64,000 nt of DNA from Zantedeschia hybrid cultivar (Eukaryota > Streptophyta > Magnoliopsida > Alismatales > Araceae), in the NCBI GenBank assembly GCA_030544215.1, contig JARZZO010000013.1:44535196-44599195 (forward strand), given 5' to 3'. Each line of letters begins with the position of its first letter. Position 1 is the first letter of the stretch. Under the pieces are notes generated by a model, which did not search any database, had not been told where the DNA came from, and was given only the letters and a program-made list of their open reading frames with translations. Shown piece by piece: positions 11,111 through 21,799 of this stretch. A program made the position numbers and the translations under genes.

Positions 11111-11577
11111 TGGGTGTTGGGGAGATCTGAAATTTAATTAAAATCATACTTCCCTATATGAGTTCATTTCATAAGGGTTCATTACCAAGAGAGTGTACGT
11201 ACTATGAATGAATTAAATTATATATCTTCCCAACCAACAATAATACACTGTTTTGGCGATGTTGTCGACTCCAAATAAGTGAGTTAAGACTCTGGTAATC
11301 GTTTCATTGAAAGTATTTCATGTAAGGGTTCCAAGACAGTAAACTATGAGTTCATTTCATTGAATATTGAGTCGAGTGAGAGAGAAGTGAAGCTTATCAC
11401 AGCATATCTCTTCACTAGCCAATAAAAAAAAAATGGTAGAAAAGAGTTACACCACAACTGGTAGTGATACTGCTGCTTCACAAGACTGCACCCAACTGTA
11501 ATAACTCTGGAATAATACTGTTACAATGCTCCTGTGTGTTGTACTCATGGATATTGCAGTGGGTAAATTATTATATA
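11111..11577. other. Non-coding stretch with partial internal duplication
   Basis: The phrase AGTGAGTTAAGACTCTAGT and its surroundings occur near 11044 and again near 11277. ATGAGTTCATTTCAT-type text occurs near 11158 and 11345. No gene is seen. Confidence 0.5.
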
Positions 11578-11798
11578 TAGGCTGATTTTAAAGTGTCTTA
11601 ACCATCCGTACAGTGCAATATCCGATTGGATGATCTAAAAAAATTTTAAAAATAAAAAATTGAGTTCTAGTGAATAGTAAAAAATGTACTTTTTAATTGT
11701 TCACTGGAGCTCAATTTTTTTTATTTTTCAGATTTTTTTTAGATCATTCGATCGGACATTGTACTGTACGGACGGTCAAGACATTTCGAGCCGACCTA
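11578..11798. mobile_element. Foldback MITE with 95-bp arms
   Basis: The arm at 11578-11672 is matched by the inverted arm at 11702-11798, leaving a loop of only about 29 nt. Shared blocks are CCGTACAGTxCAAT, GATCTAAAAAAA, AATAAAAAA and TTGAGxTCxAGTG. There is no coding capacity and no clear target duplication. The transcript would form a long hairpin, so small-RNA production is plausible (inference). Confidence 0.85.
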
Positions 11799-11809
11799 GA
11801 AAAAAAAAA

Positions 11810-12215
11810 GGTATACTTGCTACACGCAACGCATTGCAGCAAGTATTACTCATAACTCTGTTGGTAGCATGGTGTAGCCACGTTGCAAGCTATGGTAAAT
11901 AAGGTTGTGGATGCTACATTAGGCCGCCCCTTTGCCACAAAAATGAGTAATATTTAAATTCATGTAGATTACAATGTGTTCAGAAGGAAATGCCACAGGT
12001 ACGTATTTTTTTATTTTTTAAAAAACTTGCTAAATTGAGGAACCATCCCAACTTAAAGTGCAAATTGTCCAATTTTTGTTTGAACAATAGAAAAAAATAA
12101 AAATAAAAATTATGCTCGCATGTGGTCTGATGCACAATCCGACTGCTGCACACAGGCGTTGCAGTGCTTTGCTGCAACACCACAAAGGCAGCAAATTAAT
12201 AATACTCATATTTAA
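11810..12215. repeat. Remnant of the AGAGTAAT MITE family
   Basis: It contains ATTGCAGCAAGTATTACTC near 11834 and GCTGCAACACC followed by TAATAATACTCAT near 12170-12210. These are the diverged terminal sequences found intact at 14778-15238 and 54889-55258. Confidence 0.5.
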
Positions 12216-12371
12216 AATTGGACTGGTACTAGCCCACAAATGAAAAGAAAAAAGTATTACAGATGAAGCGGAAGAATCCAAGTAACTTGCAGGAAAGAGA
12301 ATTTCCTAGGGATGAACAAAATCTTTTGCTGAACAAGTAATATGAAAATGACTACACAGCCCAGTTTATAA

Positions 12372-12797
12372 CTTGTACTTAGGGATGTAAATTGAGTGGG
12401 CTAGACTGGGTTATATGATAATTTGGCTCTAACTCAAATTTAGAATAGTTCAGCTTAATTTTAGCCCAACTTAAATTCAGCTAAATTTAACTTAAATTCA
12501 GTCTAAATTCAACCCCAATTCAATAGTGATTGGGTTGGATTAGGTTTGGTTGGGCTGTCCCTATTTATAAATAGTTTATTAAAAATATTTTATTTTTTAT
12601 ATGAATTATTGTAAAAGTGAATAGTTTAAACTGGGTCAGTCCGTTTTCGACCAAACTCAGTTCAAATTTAATTAATGTCAACTCAAATTTAGTCCAACCT
12701 AATTTATATAATTTGAGACAACTTAATTTCTTTTAATATGGGCTGAGTTGAATTACACCACAGGTTGACCTGTCCGATTGACACGCCTACTTGTACT
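12372..12797. mobile_element. hAT-type non-autonomous element with 8-bp target duplication
   Basis: The element proper is 12380-12789 (410 bp). It is flanked by a perfect 8-bp direct repeat CTTGTACT at 12372-12379 and 12790-12797. Its termini are inverted: TAGGGATGTAAATTG on the left and TAGGCGTGTCAATCG read inward from the right. An 8-bp duplication and TAGGG termini fit the hAT superfamily. The interior is an AT-rich run of AACTCAAATTTAG-type text and encodes nothing. Confidence 0.9.
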
Positions 12798-12799
12798 AT

Positions 12800-13089
12800 T
12801 GAGTTTTAAGCAGGATGATGACAGGGGATGAGAAGTTTGAGAGAGGAAAAAGATCATCGGTTTTGCAACTTCATCATTCAGATCGCAACTTCGTTACTTA
12901 GTACTTCATTGATTCATTTATGTCTAGCATTTGCTACAATTTTCCCAGCTTTTTCCTGCCTTTTATTAGTATAATTTGAGTCAAACACCTATTGGATAAA
13001 TCCTCTATCAATTTACTTCCTTCCTCACAGATCCTCAACAATTTTTGTCACTACATCTACTCTATCCTTCCCTATAGAGAATCCATATA
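12800..13089. other. No feature recognised
   Basis: AT-rich, no open frame or repeat motif that I can name. Confidence 0.4.
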
Positions 13090-13235
13090 ACCAAGATTTT
13101 TACGAGTGGTCCAATGGTCTGAGCTCTTGGGCTCCAAGTTAAGTGCCCAGAATACGAATCCGCTTGAGAAGGGATAATTCCTTCCCAATAAGGAGATAGA
13201 TAAGCTCGTACAGTTCCACCCCATAAGGGACGAGA
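13090..13235 (+). mobile_element. tRNA-derived SINE-like segment
   Basis: A box A-like GAGTGGTCCAATGG is followed about 46 bp later by a box B-like AGAATACGAATCC, the spacing and order of a tRNA-type pol III promoter. The downstream part has no obvious A tail. Degenerate. Confidence 0.45.
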
Positions 13236-13301
13236 GATCCATGCAAACGCACAAAGTTTCCGCGATGTATCAATCCCACGAGCGCTACTGTATGAAGCCT
13301 C

Positions 13302-13572
13302 ACTTTGTTTGCAGAATAAGTTATTACGTGGGATCTACTGGCGGAATGGCTTATACTAGAATAAAAGGTGTTTCGCTTTGATAGTTTTGTGGGACCCACT
13401 GATGGAATAAGAAGAATAAATAATTCTTAGGTCTAAGGTAGTATGACTTATTCTCCTTATTCTCCGAATACGTTATTCTGCACCGATATAAATTCATTCC
13501 ATTTGTTAAAGTAAACTTAAGTTTATTCTTCTTTTATTTGTCCTTATTCTTCTCCTATTCTCCAATCAAAGT
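13302..13572. mobile_element. AATAAG-family MITE, copy 1
   Basis: The termini ACTTTGTTTGCAGAATAAG (left) and ACTTTGATTGGAGAATAGG (right, inverted) match each other. The interior shares GTGGGACCCACTGATGGAAT and AAGAATAAATAATTCTTA with the copy at 57602-57868. About 271 bp, non-coding. Confidence 0.8.
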
Positions 13573-14777
13573 GGCACCTGCCGCGGCCTTGGACCGATCT
13601 TTACACCTATTGATTCTTCTTTATGCATGTGCGTGATACAGCACTTAATGAACCCTCATATAGTTGTCCGCATACGTGGGCCTAAGAGGGAGGAAAAAAA
13701 CCCTACAAGAACTGTGGGTTTTTTGTCTTGTAATCACTTCTCTTGTCCTCTATATTACGGCATGTGGATGTGAATCATGACTTCTACTCCATGTATGAGA
13801 TCATAATCTTATTATTCTCTCAACATATCACACATACGAAATGGGCAATGCATTGCCCCAAATATATATATAAGAGCTATATATTGAGCTTCATTTATCA
13901 TTCCTCTTCACTTACACGTTTAGTTGTGAGTATATTGGAGAGGTAACTAGACTCAAACTATGTGCCATGTGATCAATGACAAATTATGAGCGTTAACCAT
14001 ATAATGAACTTTCTGATGAGCTCTCAATTCAATCATGTGTACTTGAGAATCAATGTAGCAGTAGTGTTCAGCTCTTCGGAGTAGAAAGGCAATGACCTTA
14101 TGCTAGAAGGTGTAAATAGTAACTGATAATCGAATTGTTAGCTTACAAATCGGTTAAGAGACAACCCTTCTAAATCAATATCCACTGCAGATAAAGTAAT
14201 ACATAACCCCTTTTTCCCCCTTTTCCTTCCCGCATTTTCCTCACCTCTGACTCTCATAGTTCGAACTTGAGTTTGAAGAAACTCAAGTGATCAATTTAAA
14301 AAACGGGTGTTTTTTTTCCTTATCATAAAATAAAAGATTAAATGTAGTATCTTCCACCATTTGCATCCCTACATACTGGCATGCCATCCATTGATGGCCA
14401 ACATAAGTATATGTCATTGGGAGTGGATTCGATCCTCTTAAGCTAAGTTGCACACAACTCTGGCTGCGGACTAATGGGAAGAGGATACAGACACCCTATG
14501 TCTACAGCACGATGGGGAGAAATACGTATGAATCTTTTCAGCTAAACTTCCCCTGTTTTTTTACATGTCATGGAAACCCTCTTCCCTCTCCGACGCAAGA
14601 AAAGGTTTTCGTAGTAACCTTAGTGATATGATTCACTCGTTTTGTTATCATTTTTGCTCTTTAAAAAACTTTCATTCCTTATTTCCGCTCTTTTTCCGAA
14701 AGAAATTTGAAGGTAAATGGCACGATCCCTCGCTCCCATCTCATTCTCATTGCCGTCCCGTGAAATTATAATAAGAA
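13573..14777. other. No gene recognised
   Basis: Non-coding by eye. Text near 14110-14200 (ATAATCGAATTGTTAGCTTA and following) resembles 26405-26490, so another low-copy repeat is present. No boundaries can be set. Confidence 0.4.
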
Positions 14778-15238
14778 CGAGCAATACTTGCTGCAATGTC
14801 GGACTGCAATGCCTAGGGTGTAGCCGTCTTGTCTTATCGGACGGTTGCACAATAGCCCGCCTTAGTTGGGAGGGGCCAATTTTTTTCTTTTTTTATTTTC
14901 ATGTCGGATCTTTTAAAAAAAAATAGAATATCGATAAAAAAATTTGACGATATAGTCAGTAAGCTCGGGTCGGCCTCGAGTTGACTGTATAATTTTTTTT
15001 AAAAAAAACTTTTGATAGCACCTCAATTCGTGTGTAAAAAAGTTAATTCTTTATATATATATATGGTCAACTCAGAGTCAACTTGAACTTACTGATTGTA
15101 CACTCAAATTTTTAATCAGACATTTTAAAATTAGTTTAAAAATTCAAAAAAAAATAAAAGAATAAAAAAATTGACCCCTCCTCAACTCAGGAGGCTGTTG
15201 TCCAACAATCTCTGAAACATTGCAGTAAGCATTACTCG
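14778..15238. mobile_element. AGAGTAAT-family MITE with nested inverted arms
   Basis: Outer termini are CGAGCAATACTTGCTGCAAT on the left and CGAGTAATGCTTACTGCAAT read inward from the right. A second pair of arms lies inside at about 14861 (CTTAGTTGGGAGGGG) and 15190 (inverted CTGAGTTGAGGAGGGG), each followed by CAATTTTTTT. So the element is either a palindrome or one foldback nested in another. About 461 bp, non-coding. Confidence 0.82.
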
Positions 15239-15652
15239 ACAGGGACTATGCCCTCACCGGTCCATTGCCCCTCACCGGTCCATTGCACTGTAGAGAGTGA
15301 GAGAGGAGCTTTACCTTCTCTTCTCATAGGCCTGGGGTCGCATGCAAGCACAGTTCCAGAGGATCCACGTCCCTGTTGCCTAATAGGCCTCGCACATAGC
15401 ATAATTGGTATCATCGCTCCCATTGCACATCTGCTCAATATGTTTTGTCCAAAAACTTTAATAATATAGCACACTGTATCACACGATTCACCTCTGTACA
15501 TCACTAAACCTAACCGCAACAAGAAAAACACAACATTGCCCCTGCTGCAGTATGACAGAATCATCATTTTTTATCTTTTATTGCGAATTCTGCCAGTGGT
15601 ACAAAGTACACAAGAAGGATATTCATATGATATTTCCTGATTCTTGTCCTGT
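15239..15652. other. 3' flank of the unknown-function gene
   Basis: It carries a short direct repeat (CCTCACCGGTCCATTGC type, twice near 15252-15286). It probably holds the 3' UTR of the minus-strand gene that ends at 15653; no polyadenylation site can be fixed. Confidence 0.4.
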
Positions 15653-17497
15653 CTACCATCGGATTCTGCCTTTGGGGATGGAGAATGGATAGCATCCTAC
15701 CGTTTTCCTGCAAAACAAAAAAAAAGGAAAGAAAGAAAGAGGAAGCTTATTCAGTAACCACGTAACAATCATGGATTTCTAATCATCCAAATCTCACAAA
15801 TGTTTCATTTGCAGAGAGAACGTCCAATTCTACAACTTGTGTATACAATATGCATTCTAATTTTCAAGTGGTCTTGGATCTGTATGGGTTGGGTCCCAAA
15901 GCACAAGAAATCTTGTCATATTCTCTAACTCACTTTGTTAGCGGAATATAATCGGGATTAACTGATATAAGAGTCCAAATCCAGTATGGTTGTCAGGATG
16001 TCTAATTCTCCTAATTCCTCAAATTCTACCTTGAATTCTTAATTCTCTCAATTCCCCCAATTCTCTCAATTCCATCCTTTATTCTACTCTTTGTTCCACT
16101 CTTTCCTATCAAATCATTTGGAATAGTCCAGTGTAATTCTTCTTATTTTGGATGGAATATCAACAATTTACCAAATCAAAATACCTCTTATTCTGATTTA
16201 AAAAATCTCAAAACCTTATTATGATATAAACAATTCTGCAAAAAGAGTTTATTTTTCTGATATTTGTAATACTTTTGGCAAGGATCAGATAAAGCTGGGT
16301 TTCTGCTCTGAAGCTAAGAACAGAGTAGTTGATCACAAAGAAGAGGAGTCAAATTAACAGCTGCTTCCTCAACAGAAAGAGGAATAGATCTCTCAAGCTT
16401 CATTAGAAAATGCTTAAATCATCCCCCCTATCCCCAACGGAACCATAGTTTTAGATCTGCTAAAAACATTATTTGCAGGTCCCTTGCTGGAGATTTTCAT
16501 AGCAAAACATATGGAAAAAGGTTTTTCCTATTCAGCAAAACAATGACATTGAATAATTGATGCTGTAATTTCTTATTAAAGTAAAAAATCATCAGCCTAC
16601 CAATATGTATATTGGAGCTTACCTTCTTTGGCCACTGCTATTGCCCCCTTCACTTCTGCTCCTCTCACCTCTCTCCAACCACCCTGCATCCATGTTCTTC
16701 TCTGCCCTCCCCTTCTCCCCATCTGCTAGCACAGTCTTTGGTGAAACCTTGGAACCACTACCTGCAACACCTGACCTCCTCTTTCCCCCCAAAGATGATG
16801 GGAAGAACATCTTCAGAAGGAAAACACCACTGTCCATGCTTGTGCTCCTCAGGATCTGCTTCTTCCCACTCTTCACCTTCTTCTCCTTCTTCTCGTCCCT
16901 CCCTGCCACTACCTCAGGAGCTGCTCCTCTCTCTTTCCCAGCATCTTTCTCTTCCTCCTCTTGGGGCTTCCCCATCCTTGGGACCTCCACAAGGTCCCTT
17001 AGTGAGAGCTCATACGCTGTCTCCGGCAGGCCCCTCACCAGCTCCACCATCTCCTGCCTGTACTTGGCCAAGACCTGCGCCTGTGAGCTTGGGAAGACGG
17101 GAACCAGGCGCGGCGGCCGGGCCTTCCCCCACAGTGGGGGCGATGCATCATCACCCAAGTGGTCGTCCTCTGAGAGGGTGAGCCCCCTGAACTCTTCAGC
17201 ATCCAACCATGCACGGCCGGGCTTGACGTCGATTGGCCTGCTGAGGTAGCCATAGCTTCCTCTGACCCTCTGTATCCATCTGACGTGCGCTGTTGCATCC
17301 TCCCCATCTAGGCTTTGGCTCTTCTTGGCGATGGAGGGTGCAAAGCTGAAGTGGTTGCCACCACCTGCATCAAATGCCTGCTGGAGAGGAGGAGGCATGG
17401 TTGCCTGGTTGGGGTGGGTCTTTTGCTTGGGCAGGAGTGGTGATGCTGTTTCTGGGGAGGAGGGATGCAGGGCAGACGAACTTTTTAATAACTTCAT
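15653..17497 (-). CDS. Plant-specific protein of unknown function, two exons
   Basis: I do not know a function. Exon 1 is 17497-16623 and exon 2 is 15707-15653. The donor is AG before GTAAGC. The acceptor follows a long pyrimidine tract ending in TTTTGCAG. The split AG/G codon restores frame and gives 309 residues ending in CYPFSIPKGRIRW. Without splicing, exon 1 would stop two bases into the donor. The protein is hydrophilic, with no signal peptide or membrane segment. Conserved-looking blocks are HVRWIQRVRGSYGYLSRPID (71-90), YELSLRDLVE (162-171) and a basic, lysine-rich stretch. These are followed by STSMDSGVFLLKMFFP (218-233), which I associate with an uncharacterised plant family. The middle is rich in E and K (178-213). 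Exon 1 is GC-rich against AT-rich flanks, as for the other genes here. Confidence 0.78.
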
Positions 17498-18203
17498 CTT
17501 ACATACACCTGAAGTCTTTGTTCACAAAGTGGTGTCCTCTTCTTCTCTTCACAAAGTTTGTTCCGATCAACCTCTCTTCTTTTATGTGGGGTTGGGGTGT
17601 AGGAGAAGTCAAGGTTCTTCTAGATGGGTGCATACGTAGGTACACTCCTTTCCTCTCCCTTGCTTTCTACCACAGTGGCAGCCTCTCCTTGTTTGCTTTC
17701 TCCGGCGGATGAAAGAAGACTTGGGGCTTTCGCTCTCCATCTTTCACATCTGTGCTGGTTCCGGTGGAGATGGACGGATGGAGGAAATGGGAAGCGTGTC
17801 TTTTGGTGCATCAAGACACCCTTCAACAGTTGAACCATAAACAACGCCAGCAGGTCTCCTGTACCGACTATGACTTTTTAAAGATGGGCGATGTTCTCAT
17901 CCACAAGAGTTTTAGAAATGGGTTGGGAATCAGCTGAGCCATGGGTGCACATTCTCGGCCACGGCCGTAGGCCGTGGGGACCCATAACATTCGGAATGGG
18001 GTCGCCTCGGTTTCAGTAGATCGTCTGGATTCTGTGCATTTAGACCTTCTTCAACACTTGAAACCGAGTCGTAACGTATATCATACATGTCATTAACCCG
18101 TACCCTCGTACAAGTTGATTTCATACATCTAAGGGTGTTGACCGGTTCATACGCACAGATCCAGACAATCTCATTCCATCCTGATGAGGCCTCATGGGGT
18201 TTA
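17498..18203. other. Upstream region of the unknown-function gene
   Basis: Intergenic, moderately GC-rich. Open frames on both strands (for example 17620-17844) show no known motif. It ends at the left LTR of the copia element. Confidence 0.4.
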
Positions 18204-18766
18204 TGTTAGAAAATGCAGTGCATTAAATGCGCTGCACACACTTTTTGAAAAATTGCAAGCATCTTTTTCAAAACGCATAGGCACCGTTTCGGTAATTTAC
18301 AACTTTTTCCTATTGGACGAATACGTCCGTTGAGAGAAATTGGAATGTGTCCCTTCACGTACGGATGCATCTTTCCAGCTTATGATTGTTTGCTAAACGT
18401 TGTTTTGAACGGACATCCTAGCATTATAAATAGACCACCGTGGGTGGTCATTCGGGACACCTTTTCACAACACTTTTGAGTTCTTCTTTTCTCTTATTCT
18501 TGTTTTCTGCATCTTCTTTTGCTGAGTGTTTAAGAGAAAGATCGAAATTCGTAAAGCTCTCCTTGAGGTGCTGACGGGAGAGAGGAGATCGCCTACCTGA
18601 GGGTCGTCGTATCTCTAGGAGGCCGTTGCCGTGAGAACCGCACGTCGGTTGGCAATAGAACTCTTAGTTCTAGCGACTACGCGCTTCGACCCAACATGTT
18701 ATGTTTCTAACTTTGTTTTTGTACTAATTATTGGTTGTGATTATTTTCAGCAGTACAAGTTCAACA
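18204..18766 (+). repeat. 5' LTR of the copia element
   Basis: It begins TGTTAGAAAATG and ends TTCAACA, the TG...CA borders of an LTR. A TATA box (TATAAATA) is at 18425-18432. Directly after it lies a 17-bp hairpin, GACCACC-GTG-GGTGGTC (18433-18449), also intact in the other LTR. Confidence 0.97.
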
Positions 18767-18807
18767 ATCTAAGAGTTCTATTTATATTTTTATATTGCTG
18801 AAAATAA
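18741..18807 (+). promoter_or_regulatory. 12-bp inverted repeat across the LTR/leader junction
   Basis: TTATTTTCAGCA (18741-18752) and its perfect inverse TGCTGAAAATAA (18796-18807) bracket the LTR end at 18766. The bases following the LTR (ATCTAAGAG) are not the usual TGGTATCAGAG primer-binding site for initiator-methionine tRNA. Confidence 0.75.
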
Positions 18808-19351
18808 AACAAAATAATAATTTTGATTAAAAATAAATAAATAAATACCATCAATTTACTTTGACGTGATTCAGATCCATATTATTTTTTTTGGTTTAAG
18901 GGCTTCTGAAAATAATTCTTGAAATTGAAAATATCTCCAATTTAATCTTACTAAAATAAAGCTTTGAAAATTGTTGACCTTTTTCCTTGAATATAAATAA
19001 TTTTTGAAATTTATTTCTATACTTTAAAAATTAATCTTCATTTCTATTTTCAGAAAATTAGATTTTGATAATTATTTCTGTTTACAGTAAATCTGTCTCT
19101 ATTTACAGAGAAATATTTGATTTTGCTTTCTTGAAATACAATTATCTTTGATTAATTTACATAAATTAATCTTGATTACTAAAAGTTAACATTAGAATCA
19201 TTCATACTTGTTGAACATATATTTCTGTCTTCATTAAATTGTGCCTTTATTAGTTACTTTGTGAAATTCACAGTGATTATTTGTTGATTTTATAATATTG
19301 ACAAAAAATCAAAACATTTTATTTACAAATTATATTGTCTCTATACTCTCA
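18767..19351 (+). other. Untranslated leader of the copia element
   Basis: Very AT-rich, no open frame; it separates the 5' LTR from the gag start. Confidence 0.8.
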
Positions 19352-20300
19352 ATGGCCACACCACTAACCAAAGAAAAACTTAGCGCCAAACCAGAAAAGT
19401 TTGATGGAGGAAAATTTAAAAGATGGTAAAACCAAATGAGATTCTGGCTTACCACTCTCAGACTTATTTCAGCCCTTAACGAGAGTAACACCGAGAGTCG
19501 TGGATCAAGTTCCTCCCAAACTACCACCAGGCGAGTTCAAACTCGAGTGTCTCATGTCCAAACTGAACCCGAGTCTTCCTCCTCCACAATAACAACTGAA
19601 GAAATTGAATACCATTGCCTCCACTGGATACTAGGAGCCTTGTCCGATAATCTTTATGATTTATACTATAACTTCAAAAGTGCCAGTGAATTATGGGACA
19701 CATTAGAGACTAAATATGGAATTGATGACGTTGGAATCAAACAGTCAAAGCATCAGATTTTAACAAATTTAAATTTGTAGACAACAAACTTATGAATGAA
19801 CAAATACATGAACTTGAGAACCTAGTCTACAAATTGAGAGCCATAGGATCCCAACTAGATGAAAGCTTCCAAATAGTTTGTCTATTGGATAAACTACCCC
19901 CCTCTTGGTCCGATTTCACCAGGACACTTAGTCACACTCAAGGTACTCTCACCTTAACCCAATTGTTTGGTGCAATTAGAATAGAGGAACAACATAGACT
20001 AAGAGAGACCACCACCCAAAACTACAAACCTAAGGCAAACATGGTCGAAAACAAACCATTTAAATCTTATAAGAAATCTTTTCCCCCTAAGCACAACAAC
20101 TTTAAGAAGAATCACCGACCATTCCATAACAACAAACCTCAAAATCCAAATCCTCAAAAGAAGATGCCAAATGAGAGTAATGAGGAGCGCTGCTGCTTTG
20201 TATGCGAACGGACCAACCATCTTGCATTTCAATGCTATTTTCGGAAGAAATGTACCCGAAAGGCGAAAAGGAATGGTCCTCCTCGAACTGGCCTTCAAGT
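19352..20300 (+). pseudogene. Copia gag, broken
   Basis: Begins ATGGCCACACC and reads KFDGGKFKRW before a TAA stop at 19427-19429. It then continues in the same frame (FWLTTLRL, LSDNLYDLYY, SASELWDTLETKYG) to 19780. A one-base shift near 19755-19775 moves the rest (VDNKLMNEQIHELENL, LDKLPPSWSDF) to another frame. The zinc knuckle C-F-V-C...H...C (CX2CX4HX4C) is intact at 20194-20235. It is the nucleocapsid precursor of the element and is not functional as one protein. Confidence 0.92.
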
Positions 20301-21450
20301 AAACATGGTGACCACATGCACTAGTGCATCTGAGTTGGCATTTAGGCCAGTTTTCTTAAACCCTGAAGTGAACTTGACCAATTTGTTTATTGATTGGTGG
20401 ATTGATACCGGAGCTAACATCCATGTATGTGTTGATCGCTCCTGGTTTTCCACTTATCAGGACTCAGGTACAGGAACTGTGATAATGGGAAATAATGCTG
20501 AAGCGCAAGTGCTAGGGATTGGAAGAGTAGATTTGAAGTTGACTTTAGGAAAAACTTTGACCCTTCACGGCGTTCATCATGTTCCTGACATTAGGCGGAA
20601 TCTTATTAGCAGGTCTCTTCTAGTTCAGCAGGGCTATAGATTAGTTTTTGAATCAAATAAAGTTGTAATAACTAAAAGCCTATCCTTCATTGGAAAAGGA
20701 TTTATGTGTGATGGCCTTTTCAAACTGAATGTAACTACACCTTTATTTAATGAAAGATCATTTATTTTAAATGTTGAAACATCTTCTACATGGCATTCAA
20801 GATTGGGCCATGTTAACTATAACTCAATCAAAAGATTAATGCGATTAAACTTAATCCCTAAAATGGACATCCAACGTCATGAAAGATGTGAAATATATGT
20901 TGAAGTAAAATTACCTAAACAACCCTTTAAATCAGTTGATAGAGACTGTAATATTTTAGAATTAATACATAGTGATGTATGTGACTTTGGACGAATCTCT
21001 AGAGGAGGTAACACGTATTTTGTAACATTTATTGATGACTTATCAAAATATTGTTAGTAAGTTTCAGATTTATAAGGCTGAAGCTGAAAATCAACAGGAA
21101 AAAAAAATCAAAATACTTAGGTCAGATAGAGGAGGAGAATACACCTTTCTTGCTCTCATCTAGTTCTGTCAAGAACATGGAATAATACATGAGGTAACTG
21201 CTCCTTACTCTCCCTAATCTAATGGTGTAGCTGAAAGGAAAAATCGAACACTAATGGATACGGTTAACTCTATGTTAATTAGTTCAGGCGAACCCGAGAA
21301 CTTGTGGGGGGAGGCTCTCTTGACCGCTTGCTTTATCTTAAATAGAGTTCCCTTAAAACAAAATGATTCTACTCCATATGAAATTTGGAAACGTAGAAGA
21401 CCTAACTTGAATTTTTTTAAAGTGTGGGGGTGCTTAGCAAAAGTTTAATT
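20301..21450 (+). pseudogene. Copia protease and integrase, broken
   Basis: The aspartic protease motif is WIDTGANIHVC (DTGA, with the usual second residue changed from S/T-containing DSGA forms seen elsewhere) at about 20398. A GAG-pre-integrase block follows (WHSRLGHVNYNSI). The zinc-binding pair that should read C-x-x-C has become C-E-I-Y at 20887-20898, losing one cysteine. The integrase core starts well (IHSDVCDFG, FVTFIDDLSKY), then a stop at 21055 and an apparent deletion of roughly 15 codons intervene. The rest (LRSDRGGEY, SNGVAERKNRTLMD, WGEALLTACFILNRVP) lies in pieces to 21450 with further stops. Confidence 0.92.
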
Positions 21451-21799
21451 ACCCGAAAATAAAAGAAAGAAAATTGGATCTAAAACTGTTGATGCCATAT
21501 TTATAGGCTATACTTCAAACAATAATGCTGATAAATTCTCTAGCAACGCAAACCGATTTCTAGTAATTAAATCCGAAATAAGTGATATATCAAACAACAC
21601 TATTATTGAGGCTAGAGATGCAGTCTATTTTTAAAATGTATTTCCATTTAAATCTAGAATCGAAAACAATGTAGGAAGTAATAAACCTAGTTCTAGTTCT
21701 AACCCGATTGGTCCTAGAGAAGAAGAAAAAGTTCATGTAAGAAATAGCAAAAAGACTAGAATAGAAAAAGTTTTGAAGACTTTTATGCACTTTTGGTAG

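Noticed and set aside
16605..17249. Plus-strand frames of 189 and 214 codons
   Set aside because: Antisense to exon 1 of the unknown-function gene; they are S/P-rich only because that exon is E/G/K-rich.
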